The notes under the pieces are model-generated. The model was given only the letters and a program-made list of their open reading frames with translations, made no database searches and was not told the origin of the DNA. A program made the position numbers and the translations under genes. Of a DNA stretch of 64,000 nucleotides, positions 11,190 to 23,914 are shown piece after piece (the stretch's first letter is position 1; each line of letters begins with the position of its first letter). This stretch comes from Sciurus carolinensis (lineage: Eukaryota > Chordata > Mammalia > Rodentia > Sciuridae). Location: positions 22,994,777-23,058,776 of the forward strand of contig NC_062227.1 in assembly GCF_902686445.1 (NCBI RefSeq), in the 5' to 3' direction.

Positions 11190-13752
11190 AATGATAAAAA
11201 TAAATTTCAAATTTAGTAGTAGAGCAATGGAAATATACTGTGAGGATACCATGGTTTAAAAATAGTCGCTTATTCCTACATATGTATGTTCTGAATTGAA
11301 ACAAGCTTGATCATTATTGCAAGTATTGATCTACAGCCCTTCCAAAATTTTAAGAGGTGTCATCGTAGGACCACAGAATCCTTGAGTTATATAAATACCT
11401 GAAGATCTCATCCAATACTATTCATTCACAGCTAAGAAAACTTGGCTGTAAGATGGGTACATGAATATCACAAAAGGACCTTCTAAATGGTTTGCAGAAA
11501 AACAAGAATAAAAAATGCAGGTTTTCTAATTCAAGAATAGCATTTATTTGATCTCAGTATTTATCTTCACATACAAATTCTACGTGGAATCTGTGAACCT
11601 CCAGTGTCTTGGGGGATTTAAAGAAGAGAAAGACTAAGAGGTGAGAAGTTTAATTGGCTTTAAAAGTTGATCCATTGATTTTGAGTGATGAGAATACCTA
11701 TGTGAAGAAGGCAAGGGAAAGGAGACCATACTCCATTCTTGCTTTTCTCCAGCTCATGTAATGTCAGATAGCTGCCAAAAAATTGACTCATGAACTGCGC
11801 TGATAGAGTTGCTGTGTTTTGCCATCCTGGTTAGTTTATACATCTGCAGAGGCAAAAACCACATACTTAAGGATTTTTTCTTTTGTTTTGGGAACCAGAT
11901 AATCCAATAAGAAGACATATTGTAAAGTCTCAATGAAAATTGTTACTTTTTTTTCTTGGCATGTATTATATATAGTGTCCCATGATTCTTTGTCATTTGT
12001 GTTGTGTATAGTCCATTAAAGACTTGATGGCTGACCAATCTTCACCTCACATTCTCTCTGAAAAATCCATTTTTATTATCAGTGAGTTTTCTTTACCAAT
12101 TCTTTTTCCTATCATGAGCCAAAAGACTGAAAAGTGCTTCGTAAATGCCCTAGAACCTTCTACCATGGCATTTCTTTTTAGTACCTATATTTATTTCTCT
12201 GTTGCCTTTGATGTCCATTACTTGAAGTGAATGGCACAGTTCAGTGAAAAGTCAAGTGTCAAGACTCTGAAGGATTTTTGGGGTCACAGTCCCCCACTGG
12301 TCACAACCCATCTCTAAATAGACCTATGCACACAAGGCAGAAGGCTATGAAAAGAGAGGAGAGGTTCTCTTGGAGGCTTGATGAGTTGTACAAGTTTCCT
12401 TTTCCCCAATCAGATCCTTGGTTCCTGAAGGAAAATAGTAGACCTCTCCTCTGTGGAGTCACATGCTGCCTTCTGAATGCTCCTCTGTCTTCCAGGTGGC
12501 CTTTAACCTGGTTGCATTCCCGACAGGAGGTTCAGTGTGGCTCAAATCAATAGGGAGATTTGCTTCTTTACTCCACTCAGTCTTCAGAAACTCCTGGGAA
12601 CATGCTCACAGTGTGGGTTCTTGGATCCTTAGTTGAACCATGGGTTTACTAGGCAGCTTGTTTCCAGCAAGCTTTCCCAAGGCTCCTTGAGCAGCTTGCT
12701 GCATGCTATGTAGGAACCACTGTACTGCAGTACCAGCTGTTAGACATGACCCTGTCCCAAGCAAAAAGAAGAAAGCTCTTCAAACTAAGCATATCACACC
12801 TATGAAGAACTTGAAACTCTCAATATGTCCTGTACCTACATCCAAGGCCAAATGTGCTCTAGACTAGTTTTGTATTACACTAAGTGCTTTCTGAGACTTT
12901 GTGACAGTGGGCCCAAAGGACAAATGTAGGTAATTCATATCAAGCTCCATAAAACAGAACACAGCCTGAGTATCCCAAATCATGTGTACCAGAGGCAGTA
13001 GAATTGCGGAAAGGGTCCAGAGGAGAAGAAAAGGGAAATCGGTTATTATTTTTGTTAGGAGCCAATGAGGATACAGTGCATTCACCTGAGATCTGTAATA
13101 TTTCTGCTTTAATTTGACTTTGGTGTATTCAATAAATGAGGGATCTGATTATAAAATTGTGTTTTCATGTGTACTTAAGATTTTAAGTACCTATTAGTGC
13201 CTTGAGTACTAAATCAAGATTGTCATGTAATTCTGGGAACAGGGACACATTTTTGGGGAGAGGCCAGGCAAATCTGAATTCTAGTAGATGTGATATTTAA
13301 AATTTAAAACTGTTATAGTTTCTTAAGAAGTGAAGCAGACTACAGCTCTATTGTATGTGTTAATTAGAAAAGGGGAGAAAATTATATGGAATTTTTTACA
13401 TCTTGAAAAAGCCCTGCTGGCATTAATGTTCCAGGGGGCATTGTGACATTCTGAGTTCAGTTAAAAATAGTCTTTGGTAGTCTCATTGTCATATTGGAGG
13501 AAAAGTGAATTTTCTGAAGAGTGATTCTTTCAGATTCATTAGGACAAAAATTTCCTGTCTTCCTGTGGGTATTTATTTTTGCTTCAGTTTAAGCTCCTGG
13601 CTCAACTGCAGTGCCATTTTATAGCACAGATATCTGAAGTCATAAACCTAGGTGACTTCAGGGGCAAGGAACATTAACTACTGAGTGACCGGGTACAAGA
13701 AGGGCTACTGCTGCTCATCTCTTGGTGGGAATATGGGTCCAGTGTTGACAGA
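11190..13752. other. Unassigned sequence
   Basis: No gene or named repeat seen in about 2.5 kb. The frames at 12278-12553 (plus) and 12864-13085 (minus) are short and lack known motifs. Confidence 0.45.
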
Positions 13753-13762
13753 TCTTATGCAT

Positions 13763-13892
13763 AATTTTTTTGTAGTTGTAGATGGATAGCCTGCCTTTAT
13801 TTGTTTCATTTTCATGTGGTGCTGAGGATTGAACCCAGTGAGTGCCTCACACATGCTAGGCAAGCACTCTGCCATTAAGCTAAAGCCCCAGC
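13763..13892 (-). mobile_element. ID SINE, long-tail form, with target-site duplication
   Basis: Complement of an ID core ('gaggattgaacccagtgagt' to 'ctctgccattaagct'). The tail complement includes 'tgtagttgtagatggatag', a tail seen on several ID copies in this window. TCTTATGCAT at 13753-13762 and 13893-13902 is the flanking duplication. Confidence 0.88.
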
Positions 13893-13902
13893 TCTTATGC
13901 AT

Positions 13903-14523
13903 TTTTATAGAAGTCCTTTTAAAAACTGAAATGTTCTGATCTTTAAATGTCACCTAATTCAGATAATATCAGAATCATTGGACATTTTGAGGCATGGTTC
14001 TACCCTGCAGATAAGACTCCAGGCTCATATTCAAACCATGAGTATTTGTCTGGTTATAAAATGTGAAAACATCCATAGTTTGGTTTTTAAGTAGCCACTC
14101 CCTGGTGCTCGTGACCTTGCTGGGACCTTTGTAGGACCAAGGTCCAGGTCCAGGCCAGCCCATCCCTGGCAGTTTCTCTGAAACAGTCTTGTACTCTGTT
14201 CTCTTTATAGGCTCAGACCTTGATGGGCTCATGGCACTTCCAGTGCATGGGCATGAAAGCACACAAACACACCATGTCCAATAGGCTACTTCTCCCTTGT
14301 CCCCAGTTCTACCTGTTGGCTGCCCACGTGTGGCCAGTTCAGGGTACTGTAGTTTTTTCCTTTGATAGCAAATGCAACATTTATTAGATATTTTGGTTTT
14401 ACTCTGCCATCTTCCATGCCTGCTTCTCATAGGGGCTTTATCAGTCTATTTTACCCTTAACTTACACTGATGATCTTTTTTCATGGACATATAGTTCTGT
14501 CATTTATTCCATCTGATTGATGA

Positions 14524-14527
<4 letters not shown>
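13903..14527. other. Unassigned; possible L1 5'-UTR-like or LTR sequence on minus strand
   Basis: A 151-codon minus-strand frame (13975-14430) has no known domain. Near its start the minus strand reads 'gcatggaagatggcagag', which resembles the AAGATGG motif near the start of many L1 5' UTRs. This is weak evidence, so I do not call an element. Confidence 0.3.

Positions 14528-14564
<37 letters not shown>
14528..14564 (-). repeat. Poly(T) run of 37, likely a retroposon tail
   Basis: Thirty-seven uninterrupted T. On the minus strand it is a poly-A tail directly preceded by AATAAA-like sequence ('gctgtaataaa'). The sequence to its right (14565-14830) may be a retroposed transcript end, which I cannot identify. 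Confidence 0.6.
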
Positions 14565-14566
<2 letters not shown>

Positions 14567-14843
14567 TACAGCCTATTTTCCTTTTGCTTCGTCACTCTTC
14601 AACCATGGGACTTGGTGGGATGGACACAATGAACACCGTTAAGTACCATGACTTTCCTTTTGTGTCTCTTAGGGTTCTGCCCTCCCGGTTGCTGTCTTAT
14701 GGACTTGCTACTCAGTAACTTAGACACCTCTTGCTTTGCTTCCTTTGCACTGTCCCCTTAAAGAGTGTTGCTTGTTCCCTGTCATATATGGGTGGTGGTT
14801 AAATCAACTTTGATTTTCTACAACTGATTTTCTTTTCTCTGAA

Positions 14844-15065
14844 TTTTTTTTTTTTTCCCCTTTGGTACTGGGAATTGAACTCAGGGCCCAGGGGCAATTA
14901 ACCACTGATACATATCCTCCACCTTTTAAATTTTTTGTTTTGAAACATGGTTTCAATGAATTGCTTAGAGCCTCCCTAAGTTTCTAAGGCTGGCCTTAAA
15001 ATTGGGATCCTCCTGCCTCAGCCTCCAAAGTCCCTGCAATTATAGGCATGTGCCACCATACTTGG
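14844..15065 (-). mobile_element. B1-dID dimeric SINE
   Basis: T-rich tail complement, then ID complement ('actgggaattgaactcaggg'), an A-rich linker complement, then B1 complement ('cctcctgcctcagcctcc' to 'gcatgtgccacca'). Confidence 0.87.
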
Positions 15066-15239
15066 AATCTTCTTTCATTTTTGAAGAAAGTGGCTCCATT
15101 TGTATTTCTTAGGGCATTTGACACTGCATTTTCTGCCCTATATATTTTAGTTTGTACTTCATCTCTAAGGCTACTCTATCCTTTACAGCTGACATTAACC
15201 ACATTTTGTTCTTTAAGGTAATAAAAAATAAATAGACTT

Positions 15240-15310
15240 GGATCCCTCAGTTGCATTAGCTACATGTGGCTAGTGAGTACCCTGTTAACCATCACTGAAC
15301 ACTGCTGTCA
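15240..15310 (+). mobile_element. MER20-like DNA transposon fragment
   Basis: The stretch 'agctacatgtggctagtgag' followed by 'cactgaacactgctg' resembles the terminal part of MER20, a hAT-Charlie nonautonomous element. Short and diverged. Confidence 0.4.
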
Positions 15311-15469
15311 TTAAAGAAGGTTCTCCTGGACTGGGCTGTTTTCAGATCTTGAGGGCTTTGATAGTCCTTCCTTCCTCACTCCCTACCCCTTAACCCCAAG
15401 CTGGAAGTACCTTGTCTGTGACCACTCTCATTTTCAGTGGGCTTCATTGGCCGAGGAAGCCACGTGTGG

Positions 15470-15835
15470 TAGTGATTGTATGTATAGACTCTTGGGGTTT
15501 AATGGTTTGACTTTATGACTAGAGCAAGTTATGAACCTCTCTTACCTTTAGTTTTTTTTTTTTAATTAGTGAATAGAATAGTCATAATTTATCTAACTTA
15601 TAGTTCTGAGCTTAAAATGACATGCTTTGGGCTAGAGTTGTAGCTCAGTGGTAGAACACTTGCCTAGCATGTGTGAGGTACTGGGTTTGATTCTTGGCAC
15701 ACATATAAATAAATTAATTAAATAAACGTCCATCAAAACTAAAAATTTTTTTTTAAAAAATGAGACACTTTCTGAAAGATTCTTAGTGTAACGGTGATCA
15801 TACAGTAGGTGTTCAGTAAATGTTTGCTTACATTG
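15470..15835 (+). mobile_element. MIR SINE, split by an ID insertion
   Basis: The left part has 'agagcaagttatgaacctct'. The right part, after the ID, has 'tacagtaggtgttcagtaaa', the MIR 3' end. The young ID lies in between. Confidence 0.55.
15629..15760 (+). mobile_element. ID SINE, long-tail form
   Basis: A-box side 'tgtagctcagtggtagaaca' and B-box side 'actgggtttgattcttggc', then an A/T-rich tail with 'cgtccatcaaaa'. It is nested in a MIR. Confidence 0.88.
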
Positions 15836-15960
15836 GGTACCAGATGGGGATCACACCTAAGAATACATGCCTCACTGCCATGGCTGCTCTTGAGCTGTGA
15901 CAGGGTCATTTAAAACGTTAGCAACAAGGAACTTATTTTCCCAAGCCCAGTTTCCTTTGT

Positions 15961-16092
15961 GATTTTATTTTTTCACGGAGTGCTGGGGAGGGAATCCAGA
16001 GCCTTGCATATGCTAGGCAAGCACTCTACTACAGTGCTACTTCCCCAACCCCTTTTAAACTTTTATTTTTGAGACAAGATCTTTCTCCCTCT
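15961..16092 (-). mobile_element. Truncated B1-dID SINE
   Basis: The ID complement ('gagggaatccagagccttgc' to 'ctctactacagtgctac') is followed by a short piece of the B1 half ('tttttgagacaagatctt'). The rest of the B1 half is missing. Confidence 0.75.
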
Positions 16093-16249
16093 GTGTCTTG
16101 GGGGCACTAATATTTCCCATTAATGAAAACACAGGTATCGTGCCTTTTTTTCTCTATTGCTTCTGTGAAGCACTGAAGGTGGTCGTTTTTGACAAAATTG
16201 TTAGTAGCTCCTAGTAAGTTGCTAGCCTTTAAGGCTGGAACATGGAATT

Positions 16250-16625
16250 TTTTTTTTTTTCCTTTCCAACAGATCCCTTAATTTTTATCTGTTCTTTTTA
16301 GATATACGTGACAGCAGAATATTTTGGACATATTATGCATAACATAGCATATAACTTATTCCAATTAAGATTCCATTCTTGTGGTTGCACATGATGTGGA
16401 GTTACACTGGTTGTGTATTCATACATGAATATAGGAAAGTTATGCCCAATTCATTCTGTTTTTCTAACTCCATCCCCCCTCCCTTCCCCTCAATCCCCTT
16501 TGTCAAATCCAATGGACTTCTATTCTCCCCACCCCCTTATTGTGTATTAGCATCTGCATATCAGAGAGAACATTCATCCTTTGATTTTTGGTGATTGGCT
16601 TATTTCATTTAGCATGACAGTGGGA
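16250..16625 (-). mobile_element. L1 3' UTR, 5'-truncated
   Basis: Plus-strand landmarks 'ttctttttagatatacgtga', 'catgatgtggagttacactg' and 'tggcttatttcatttagcatg' recur in the L1 at 49420-49730 in the same order. It is the 3' terminal part of a rodent L1 in minus orientation; the T-run at its left is the tail. Confidence 0.75.
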
Positions 16626-16629
16626 CATG

Positions 16630-17974
16630 GAGTCTTGAGGAGTTTTCACCTCAATAGGTGTCTGTGCCTCAGATGAGGTGAGCTGTCTCTTTCTGGGTTC
16701 TCTTGTGAAGGAAAACACAAGATTCTTTTGGTATAGATGAAACCTCCCCCTGGCTTCCCCTCAACAGATGCCTGGGAATTCAGCTTGTGTGTCCTGTACT
16801 CTATCAATTCAGGAAGCCAACTACCAAATTATAGATCACAGGGGAAGAAGTTTTCTTGCAGGGAAGTTCCTGTTTATGGAAATGGCTGTGCACCCATTTG
16901 TGAAGAGCTATTGTTATTTGAATTTGTCACCTTCTATTCCTCCAAGTTCTGTTTAAAAAAAAAAATGACATCTTGTAAAACCTGATTTTTTAAGTCATTA
17001 GCACATTGCTCCCTACTGAAATTTCCTGGAGTTTGAGTTAAGACAGGATGTGAGTTTGCGGGAAGCAATAGATGGATTATCTTCAATGATATGTGAATGT
17101 ACCCAGGAAAAGGTGGTATTAGCACAGTGTAATGGAATTCTATATATAATTTTCTTCTTCCCATTTTCAGTGCATTTTATACATTTAAAGCAGAATGATT
17201 TTTAAGTTACAGTGAGTGAAAAATTGTTGATATTCTAATAACTTTAAAAAGTAATCCCATGCAGAACTTTGGATAAATAGATACAAATAATGGGTTCTCA
17301 ATTCATTTTCTTATACAGTGGATAAACCTCCTGCACAAAATTGTTTGAGGCACTAGATTTTTCACTCACCCCTACAGATATTCACGCAGATATCTAGTCA
17401 TCTTTTATAATAAGCTATTATACCAGGAAATTAAATGGATAATAAGATGTATCTTTGAGAAATGCAGGTCTGTCTTTTGAAAGAATTCCTTTGGTGTGAA
17501 GAAGACTGTGAGATTCTGTGTATCAGATCAGGGTCTGGCTCTGACCAAAGACATCAAAGTATTCTTGAGTCTTAACCAGTTAAAAGTATGAGAAATTGCC
17601 GAAGAAGGATTGTGGAATTAAAAAAAAAAAATGTTAATGATCTCCTAAATATGAACATATGACTTTAAAGTTGGAAATTAAGTTGGATTGTTTACATAGA
17701 AGATATTTGCCCTTGGGCACTACATATGCTTTATCTGATTCCATTCTCAGAGCCAGGAGCACACTTGTAGTCTCAGGACTTGGGAGGCCAGTTTGGGCCT
17801 AATGGATAAGAAAAAGAGAAGGCCAAAGATGTTAGGAAACATGTACATTTGTCACCTAACCATTAAAGATTGAAATGTTGATCTGAATTGAGTAGACTTC
17901 AGTGCTTAATTAAGCTTTAGACTGTTCTGAACAGCCTAAAGGAAAAGGAAAAGAATCCAAGCATCCAGTTGCCA
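16630..17974. other. Unassigned sequence
   Basis: Nothing firmly recognised. A short B1-like patch may exist near 17752-17800 ('gtagtctcaggacttgggag'), too short to call. Confidence 0.4.
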
Positions 17975-18145
17975 CCTATACCACTTGCTACCTGTGTGGT
18001 CACCAATTGTCATTAAACTTTTCTTTGCCTAATTTTTCTCAACTACAATGATTGCAGTGCCTGTCTTACACTGTTGCAAGAATGTAATGGGATAATGTGT
18101 GTGAAAATATTTGGTGCACTGTATCATGTTATATAAATGAAAGTT
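17975..18145 (+). mobile_element. MIR SINE
   Basis: The order is 'cacttgctacctgtgtggtc', then 'ctttgcctaatttttctc', then 'tgcaagaatgtaatgggata', following the MIR consensus order. Diverged, as expected for its age. Confidence 0.6.
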
Positions 18146-18149
18146 CTTA

Positions 18150-19364
18150 CACTCCAATGCATTTTTAAATGAAAACTTTCACCACTGTCTTAAAACCTAG
18201 TCTGTCCTAGGTAGTGTCAAAGAGTTGTCTGTTTACCAGATGATTATTGTGAAATACCAAAATGGTGGAAATAGAGACAGTTACATAACAAAATTTGAAT
18301 AATATTGCATTCTTAAAAAGGGAGACTGGCTAAAACCTGGTATTTTAACAAATTAAACAAATGGAACTCTTGCTTTACTTAATAAATTGACTATACAGTT
18401 AAGTATGTAGTTGACTTAATGTCAGTGTATTGTCTCTTGAATATTTTGGACATAAAACCAAAAAGGAGAAATGTGTATATAGTATAATTATTTCTCACTT
18501 GTTTTGTTTTGTGGACTGTTTTATAGAGAAACCTATGCTCCTCTTTTAAACTGCAGACTAAGACCATCCATATAAGCTCTCAAAATTAATAACTATTTAC
18601 ATAAAAGTAGTAATGCATTATTAGTAGCTCTTATTTTGGACTTAGTGTGCTCTTATCTAAGAGGCTTCATGAATATTCTGAAATAACTGCAAAACTCACC
18701 AAATGGGAATGATTACCATGAAATCAGGCTTCTGACTTAGATTTTTCTGCAGTTACTGGGAAAGCACCACACTTGGATTTATGTTATTTAGACTGACTGG
18801 AGGAAATCCTTTTTAAAGCCTAAAGGAGATGATACATTTTCAAGAATTATTCAGTAGAGCTTCTTAAAAAGGTCTAGTGAAAAATAAATAAAATCAAGTT
18901 TGAAAAAAAAATAAGACCATATTTACCTGCAGATTTCAAGATCAAAAAGCTCAAAATTTGTTGGAGAATACTTGATTCTGTATAAAGAAATTAGTGTAAT
19001 TGTTTGCCTGTAAGTCTTACAGTCAAGATGGGTACTCAGAATGAATATCGAGTGCTGAAGTTTTTGTCCTAGGGCATTAAGAGGAGATAAAATTTAGGAA
19101 ACTGAATTTGCAGGTTAAAAAAAACTTTTCATTTTTACTGTAGAGGTGCATGTCTTCAAGAAGAATAGTGTGGGTATGAGGTGGAGTAATTTTCTACCAT
19201 ATTTTAGAAAATCTTACATAAAAATAAAGTAGCACAACTGCCCCACACTCTAAATACCTAGTATAGGGGTCTGTCATCCCCCAGCCCCCAGCAGAATTTA
19301 AGAACCACATAATTGGCTTATTTGTTATGTTTATAATTTATTTTGTCTCTCCTGTTAAAGTACA
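18150..19364. other. Unassigned AT-rich sequence
   Basis: No gene or named repeat recognised. Confidence 0.45.
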
Positions 19365-19440
19365 TTCTAAGTGCCCAGAACAAACAGTGCTTGGCACATG
19401 GTAGATAAGAAATAAATGTTCATTGAATGAACAAATGAAT
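19365..19440 (+). mobile_element. MIR/L2-type fragment
   Basis: The text 'acagtgcttggcacatggta' followed by 'aataaatgttcattgaatga' resembles the 3' end of MIR-class repeats. Short fragment. Confidence 0.5.
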
Positions 19441-19610
19441 CAAAAAGTAGGTTTTTTTGTCTTCGTAGCCCTATGTTTATGTCTCTAAAAATGAGAACTG
19501 TATTGGACGTTCCTCCCCCAGCAACTGTGAGTTGACTGAGTAACTAGAGCTGGCATGAAGATAATTTTGTTCAAAGACATTATCTTCTTTCCATCCTCAC
19601 CCATTCCTGC

Positions 19611-19690
19611 CCATTTCATAGCTGGGGATTGAACCTGGGGCCTTGCACATGCTAAGCTCGTGCTCTATCACTGAGCTACACCTCTGTCTC
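19611..19690 (-). mobile_element. ID SINE
   Basis: Complement of an ID core: 'ctggggattgaacctggggc' to 'ctctatcactgagctacacc'. The tail is short. Confidence 0.87.
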
Positions 19691-19954
19691 TATTAGTCCA
19701 TTTTCAGCTGAGCCTGGGTGTACTCCTCAAACTACATTTGTTTGAAGTTCAAATATTTTTTTTCTAGGAAATAAAACAAAAGCTAAATGCATTTAGATCC
19801 CAAACTCTAGTTGAAAGACTATCAAGGTAATGGAATTTTGAAGTCAGAGTAGTGCTGAATCCCAGCATTCAATTTTCTTTCTTCCTTAGATTGTATAAAG
19901 GATCAAATCAGAAAAAGTTTACTCTCTAGGGATTTAAAGAAATTAAGTACTGAG

Positions 19955-20120
19955 TTTTATTGACCTGGGCTCAAATCTTGAATCTTTTGATACTGAGAAT
20001 CTTGGATGAATTTGCCACATTCTCTAAATGTTCTGTACTATAAAATTTTCAATAATGAGTAGAAATTTGGGGTGTTGTAAGGATTCCATAAATTAATAGA
20101 AATAATATTGATCAGCCTAT
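19955..20120 (+). mobile_element. MIR SINE
   Basis: The order 'ctgggctcaaatcttgaatc', 'aatttgccacattctctaaa', 'gttgtaaggattccataaat' follows MIR. Strongly diverged. Confidence 0.5.
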
Positions 20121-20572
20121 CAGTCAGTGACAATAAGACTAAGTTATTTTAGGCCAACCATGTTGCTGAGAACAGTTAACTCTTGTTTGTTGCCACGATA
20201 TTTTGTCTTCCTCTAGAATCCCAAGCTGGTAGCTTTTCTCATTTTTTGATCCTAGAACTAAGAATCCTTTGAAACTTTTTATTTTGTTATTTAAATCTAT
20301 TAATTATTTTACTGGAACAATAGGAAGCATGTAAGGGGTCAGAACACTCCTCATAAACATATGCATTAATGGAAAGTGTTGGGGTGTCCAGGATACTGAT
20401 GTAGAATTCATTCAGCCGCATTCTAGAGTGAATGCCAAGTGTGCCGTTTGTGTTGGCACTGGAGCAAGTATGGTGTTTCTGAGCCCCCAGAGAGGAAGAG
20501 GGGAGGGAGCCATGAGTTCTTTTAGAGAGAAATGGATTCTACATGCCAGCTGTCTTATGTGGCTTCTGGGTG

Positions 20573-20977
20573 TGTTAGGCCTACTGTGACAAAATGCCAC
20601 AGACTGGATGACTTACAAAATGGAAATTGATTGCCTGTTTTGGAGACTAGCAGTCCAAGATCAAGGTGTTGACAGGGTTCATTACCTCTGAAGACGGTGA
20701 GGGAAGATCCTCTGTCCTGGCTTCTGTTGGTTTCCTGGTCATCTTTGCCGCCCCTTGGCTTACAAGTGCATCACTGTTCTCTGCCTTCATGTTCATGTGA
20801 CATTCTTGTGTGGGGCCTCTGTGTCAGTTTCCCCTATGTATGAGAACATAAACCACATTGGATTAAGGGTCCACCCAACTCCAGTGTAACTTCCTCTTAA
20901 CTAATTATATCTGTAACGACCCCTTTCTTTTATATAGGACACATGGATTTTGTGTGAACACAATTTGACCCATAACA
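20573..20977 (+). mobile_element. MLT1-type MaLR LTR
   Basis: It begins 'tgttaggcc' and ends 'gacccataaca', so it has the TG...CA ends of an LTR. Internal landmarks fit MLT1A/B: 'caaaatgccacagactgg', 'agtccaagatcaaggtgttg', 'cttggcttacaagtgcatca', 'cattggattaagggtccacc'. It is a solitary LTR; no internal retroviral sequence adjoins it. MLT1 insertions predate the rodent radiation. Confidence 0.8.
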
Positions 20978-21218
20978 ATTGGTGTTTCCATGTATGTTAT
21001 TTTTATATAAGAATTGCTTCAAAGTTTAAAAGTCTATCTGAAGAGGGTCTCTTTGTATGTAACACTTTGAAGCTTCCAGGAGAGACTGCAGGTCTCACTG
21101 TTTCCTTCAATCCTTCTATAGGATGGAATTATCTGATGTCATTTGTTCCCCCACCATTGTCTGCATTTTTGAGCCCCTCTTGCAGTGGGTTTGGCAGTGT
21201 GGTACTTAGGCTCCAGAT

Positions 21219-21413
21219 CAGAGCTATCCAGTTGAGCTCCTGTGGGGATGGAATTGACTAGTACAGTAACAAATCAGCATGTGAGGTTACTGAGCACTTG
21301 GAATGTGGCTAGTGTCTAAGCAGTAAGTGTCTAATTTTAGGTAAATTTAATCAGTTTCAATTTATATGTAAATATTGAATGTAGTTAGTAACCTGTATTG
21401 AACAGCATATCTG
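21219..21413 (+). mobile_element. MER20 DNA transposon (hAT-Charlie)
   Basis: It starts 'cagagctatccag', has the core 'gagcacttggaatgtggcta' and ends 'gtattgaacagcatatctg'. The two ends are imperfect inverted repeats, as in MER20. Confidence 0.7.
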
Positions 21414-23809
21414 TAACTGGGGTACGTGTGGATGTGCTGTGCAGAACACCCACCATGGGCCTGTCAAGGACAGAATGCACCCTTCTCCTGCCTCTGCCTC
21501 CGTCCTTCTGCATGGAATGGGAGTGTTCTGATTGGAGCCCCAGCCTGACTGTGAGAATGAGGGCTGTGCAGTGATGGACTGGGTGGATTTGGGCTCTCTG
21601 GGGACGTTGTAAAGTAGAGCTGCCATATCATTCCCAGGCCACCTCTGCTCACATACTATAGCTATGAGAAGAATATTCTGATACAGTATCTTGTTTGACC
21701 CAGGTACATTTGAGTTCTCTGCTCTCTTTGGCTAATCTAATCTGAAGTAATTCAGGAGACAAAAGCCAGGTGTAAATCCCAGCCTGATTAGTGACGGTAT
21801 TAGATTAATATTTGAGAGCACCCAAAATCCTCATTGCCACCCTTTAAATGAACAACTTGAAAAACAGGAAATAGAGTCATTGACGTGGGAACCCACACCC
21901 TCCCATTGCCCTCACTGGAGAAGGGCCCTTGACTCACCTCCTGGAAAAGGATAACTACCAGCTGCTCTTCTGGGAAGAGACAAGACCCAATTGCTGGTGT
22001 TTAACTCTAGGATAAATTTAGAATTCATCTGTTGATCTTTCTTGATTACCACTTAAAAGGTTTAAATTTGCTTAGGATGAGACAATCACAGTTGAGAAGA
22101 ATCTTCACTTACAAGTGACATGGTTTTAGGTCTTCTAGCTACTTTGACAGTGGCCTTTGGAGTTCTTTGCCTAGAAGAGCACTCCTGCTCCCTCTGCAAA
22201 TGACCTTATGAAGAACTGGTGGGCTCTGCAGCCACAGGATGGGATGTGGCCTAGCCATAGCTGCTAGAGAGGGAGTTGGGGAGGGACAGTCGTTCCTGCC
22301 ATTACCCCTATTACAGCAACATTTTAGCTGGCAGAATTACCACCCACTGTTTTTGTTGGCAGCACGGCTGCAAGCTTTGTGTGTTAAAAACCACCATTTT
22401 TTTGTCAAGCTGTTTTGACAGGGGTTTGGTCTTTAAATAGTAATAGCTCATTAATTGTCTTTCTTCCTACAATCCAAAACCTTCTTGGTCTCCCTGTATA
22501 CTTCAGAATATCAAAAGATATGAGCCAGTAATATTTTTATTTCAAGTGATATGGGTGTGTGTGTGTGTGTGTGTGTTAATTTCTTGGGCCCATGAAGGAA
22601 ATGCATGTCTTGACTGCAGGAGGACTAGGAGGTCTATTTAGGTATAATTATTGGCTGACCCCATTTGCTCCTAGGAGTCTGAGCCCTTGTGACGAGGTGG
22701 TGGACTGGTTGTGCTCACAGGGGTCTGTGCAGAAAGATGGGGCTTGCTGGTAGACTCGCTCACTTTGATGATTTAACCTGAATCTAGTACTTTGTGGCTT
22801 ATAAAGCATAGACACACGTTCTCATTCCCCATGGTAGGAATATTAAAAAACAAAACAACCTTTGCTGAAATCCCTACGGTTAAATGATGCTGCTTTTAAG
22901 TGAAATTGTTTGCCTCCCAAGGCCAGACCTGTCTCTGCTTTGTTGAGCATTTAAAAAAATTCATTTACAACAAGTCAGATAAAAGCCTGGGTTTGCAGAT
23001 GGCTTAAGAAATCTGTGTCTGCCGCTAGAATGTCAGTTAATGTTGGTAACTCTTGCTTTTTGACTTCTTTCCTGGAGTTCTTTTTCACTTTAGGTCTTAA
23101 GACCTGGTATCTTACTTGATAAGGATTTCTATACATGTTTTTCTAGGTTTTGCTTGGAAAATTGGAATTACAAGATAACTTTATGACTAAAGTATACTCT
23201 TTGTTATCACTCTAATAACAGAAGGAAATATTGTGGGAATAAGTTTAATTCTGATAAGCTGAAGTTAAATACAAATCTTTTGTTCACTTTTAAGTGTTCA
23301 TTGTTTTATTTTATTTTATTAGAGAATATTCAAATGATTTCTAAGCCTCTTAGTAAAACAAGCTATTTTGCAACATCTTTTGCCAAATCTTCCTCCAAAG
23401 TGCTTTCTGGAGTTAACTTTTTCTCCTAACTTTGAAACCACCTGTGTGCTCAAAGTGGTTGTCCCTGGCCTCTTTATTGTGATAGATACTATGTAGCTTC
23501 AAATAGGATAATACTCCTTGTATCACCAGTTTCTGCTCAGGAGTCCACAATGGCTCTTCCATTACCACATGGAAGACTTTGTTTTACATTTTAGATCTTT
23601 TAACCCCTGATTTTCTTATCTCCCCTTTGCTGTGTACCCCAATTTATTGCCCCTCCTGTTGGTCAACTTCAGCACAAATCTGGACAAAATACCAACCACT
23701 TCATAACTGCAGTTTATGTCATCTAATTTCTTTACTTTTGAATGAGCACATACCTACCTAGAATCGCTACCTTCTCACCTTTGACTGGAATAAAACTGAG
23801 CTGTCTTTT
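21414..23809. other. Unassigned sequence with a short TG microsatellite
   Basis: A (TG)n tract lies at about 22553-22576. Nothing else is named in this 2.4 kb. Frames at 21357-21652 on the minus strand overlap each other and show no known domain. Confidence 0.45.
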
Positions 23810-23914
23810 AAAACATTTTTTTGTTATTGTAGATGGACACAGTATATTTAAATTATTTACTTATTTTTATATGTGGTGCTGAGGATCGAACCCACCGAGC
23901 CCCGACCCCAGCCC
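23810..23914 (-). mobile_element. ID SINE with internal deletion
   Basis: It has the long tail complement ('ttattgtagatggacacag') and 'ggtgctgaggatcgaaccca', then jumps straight to 'ccgaccccagccc'. About 35 bp of the tRNA-like core, which other copies have, is missing. Similar 'gtctt..aaacatt' strings flank it (about 23803 and 23920). Confidence 0.82.

Noticed and set aside
10685..11191. 168-codon plus-strand frame over the RPLP2 region
   Set aside because: It is the antisense shadow of the RPLP2 pseudogene.
13975..14430. 151-codon minus-strand frame
   Set aside because: No domain, and the sequence looks more like a noncoding element end than an exon.
16934..17164. 76-codon minus frame next to an L1
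   Set aside because: No domain and no conservation evidence; chance is sufficient.
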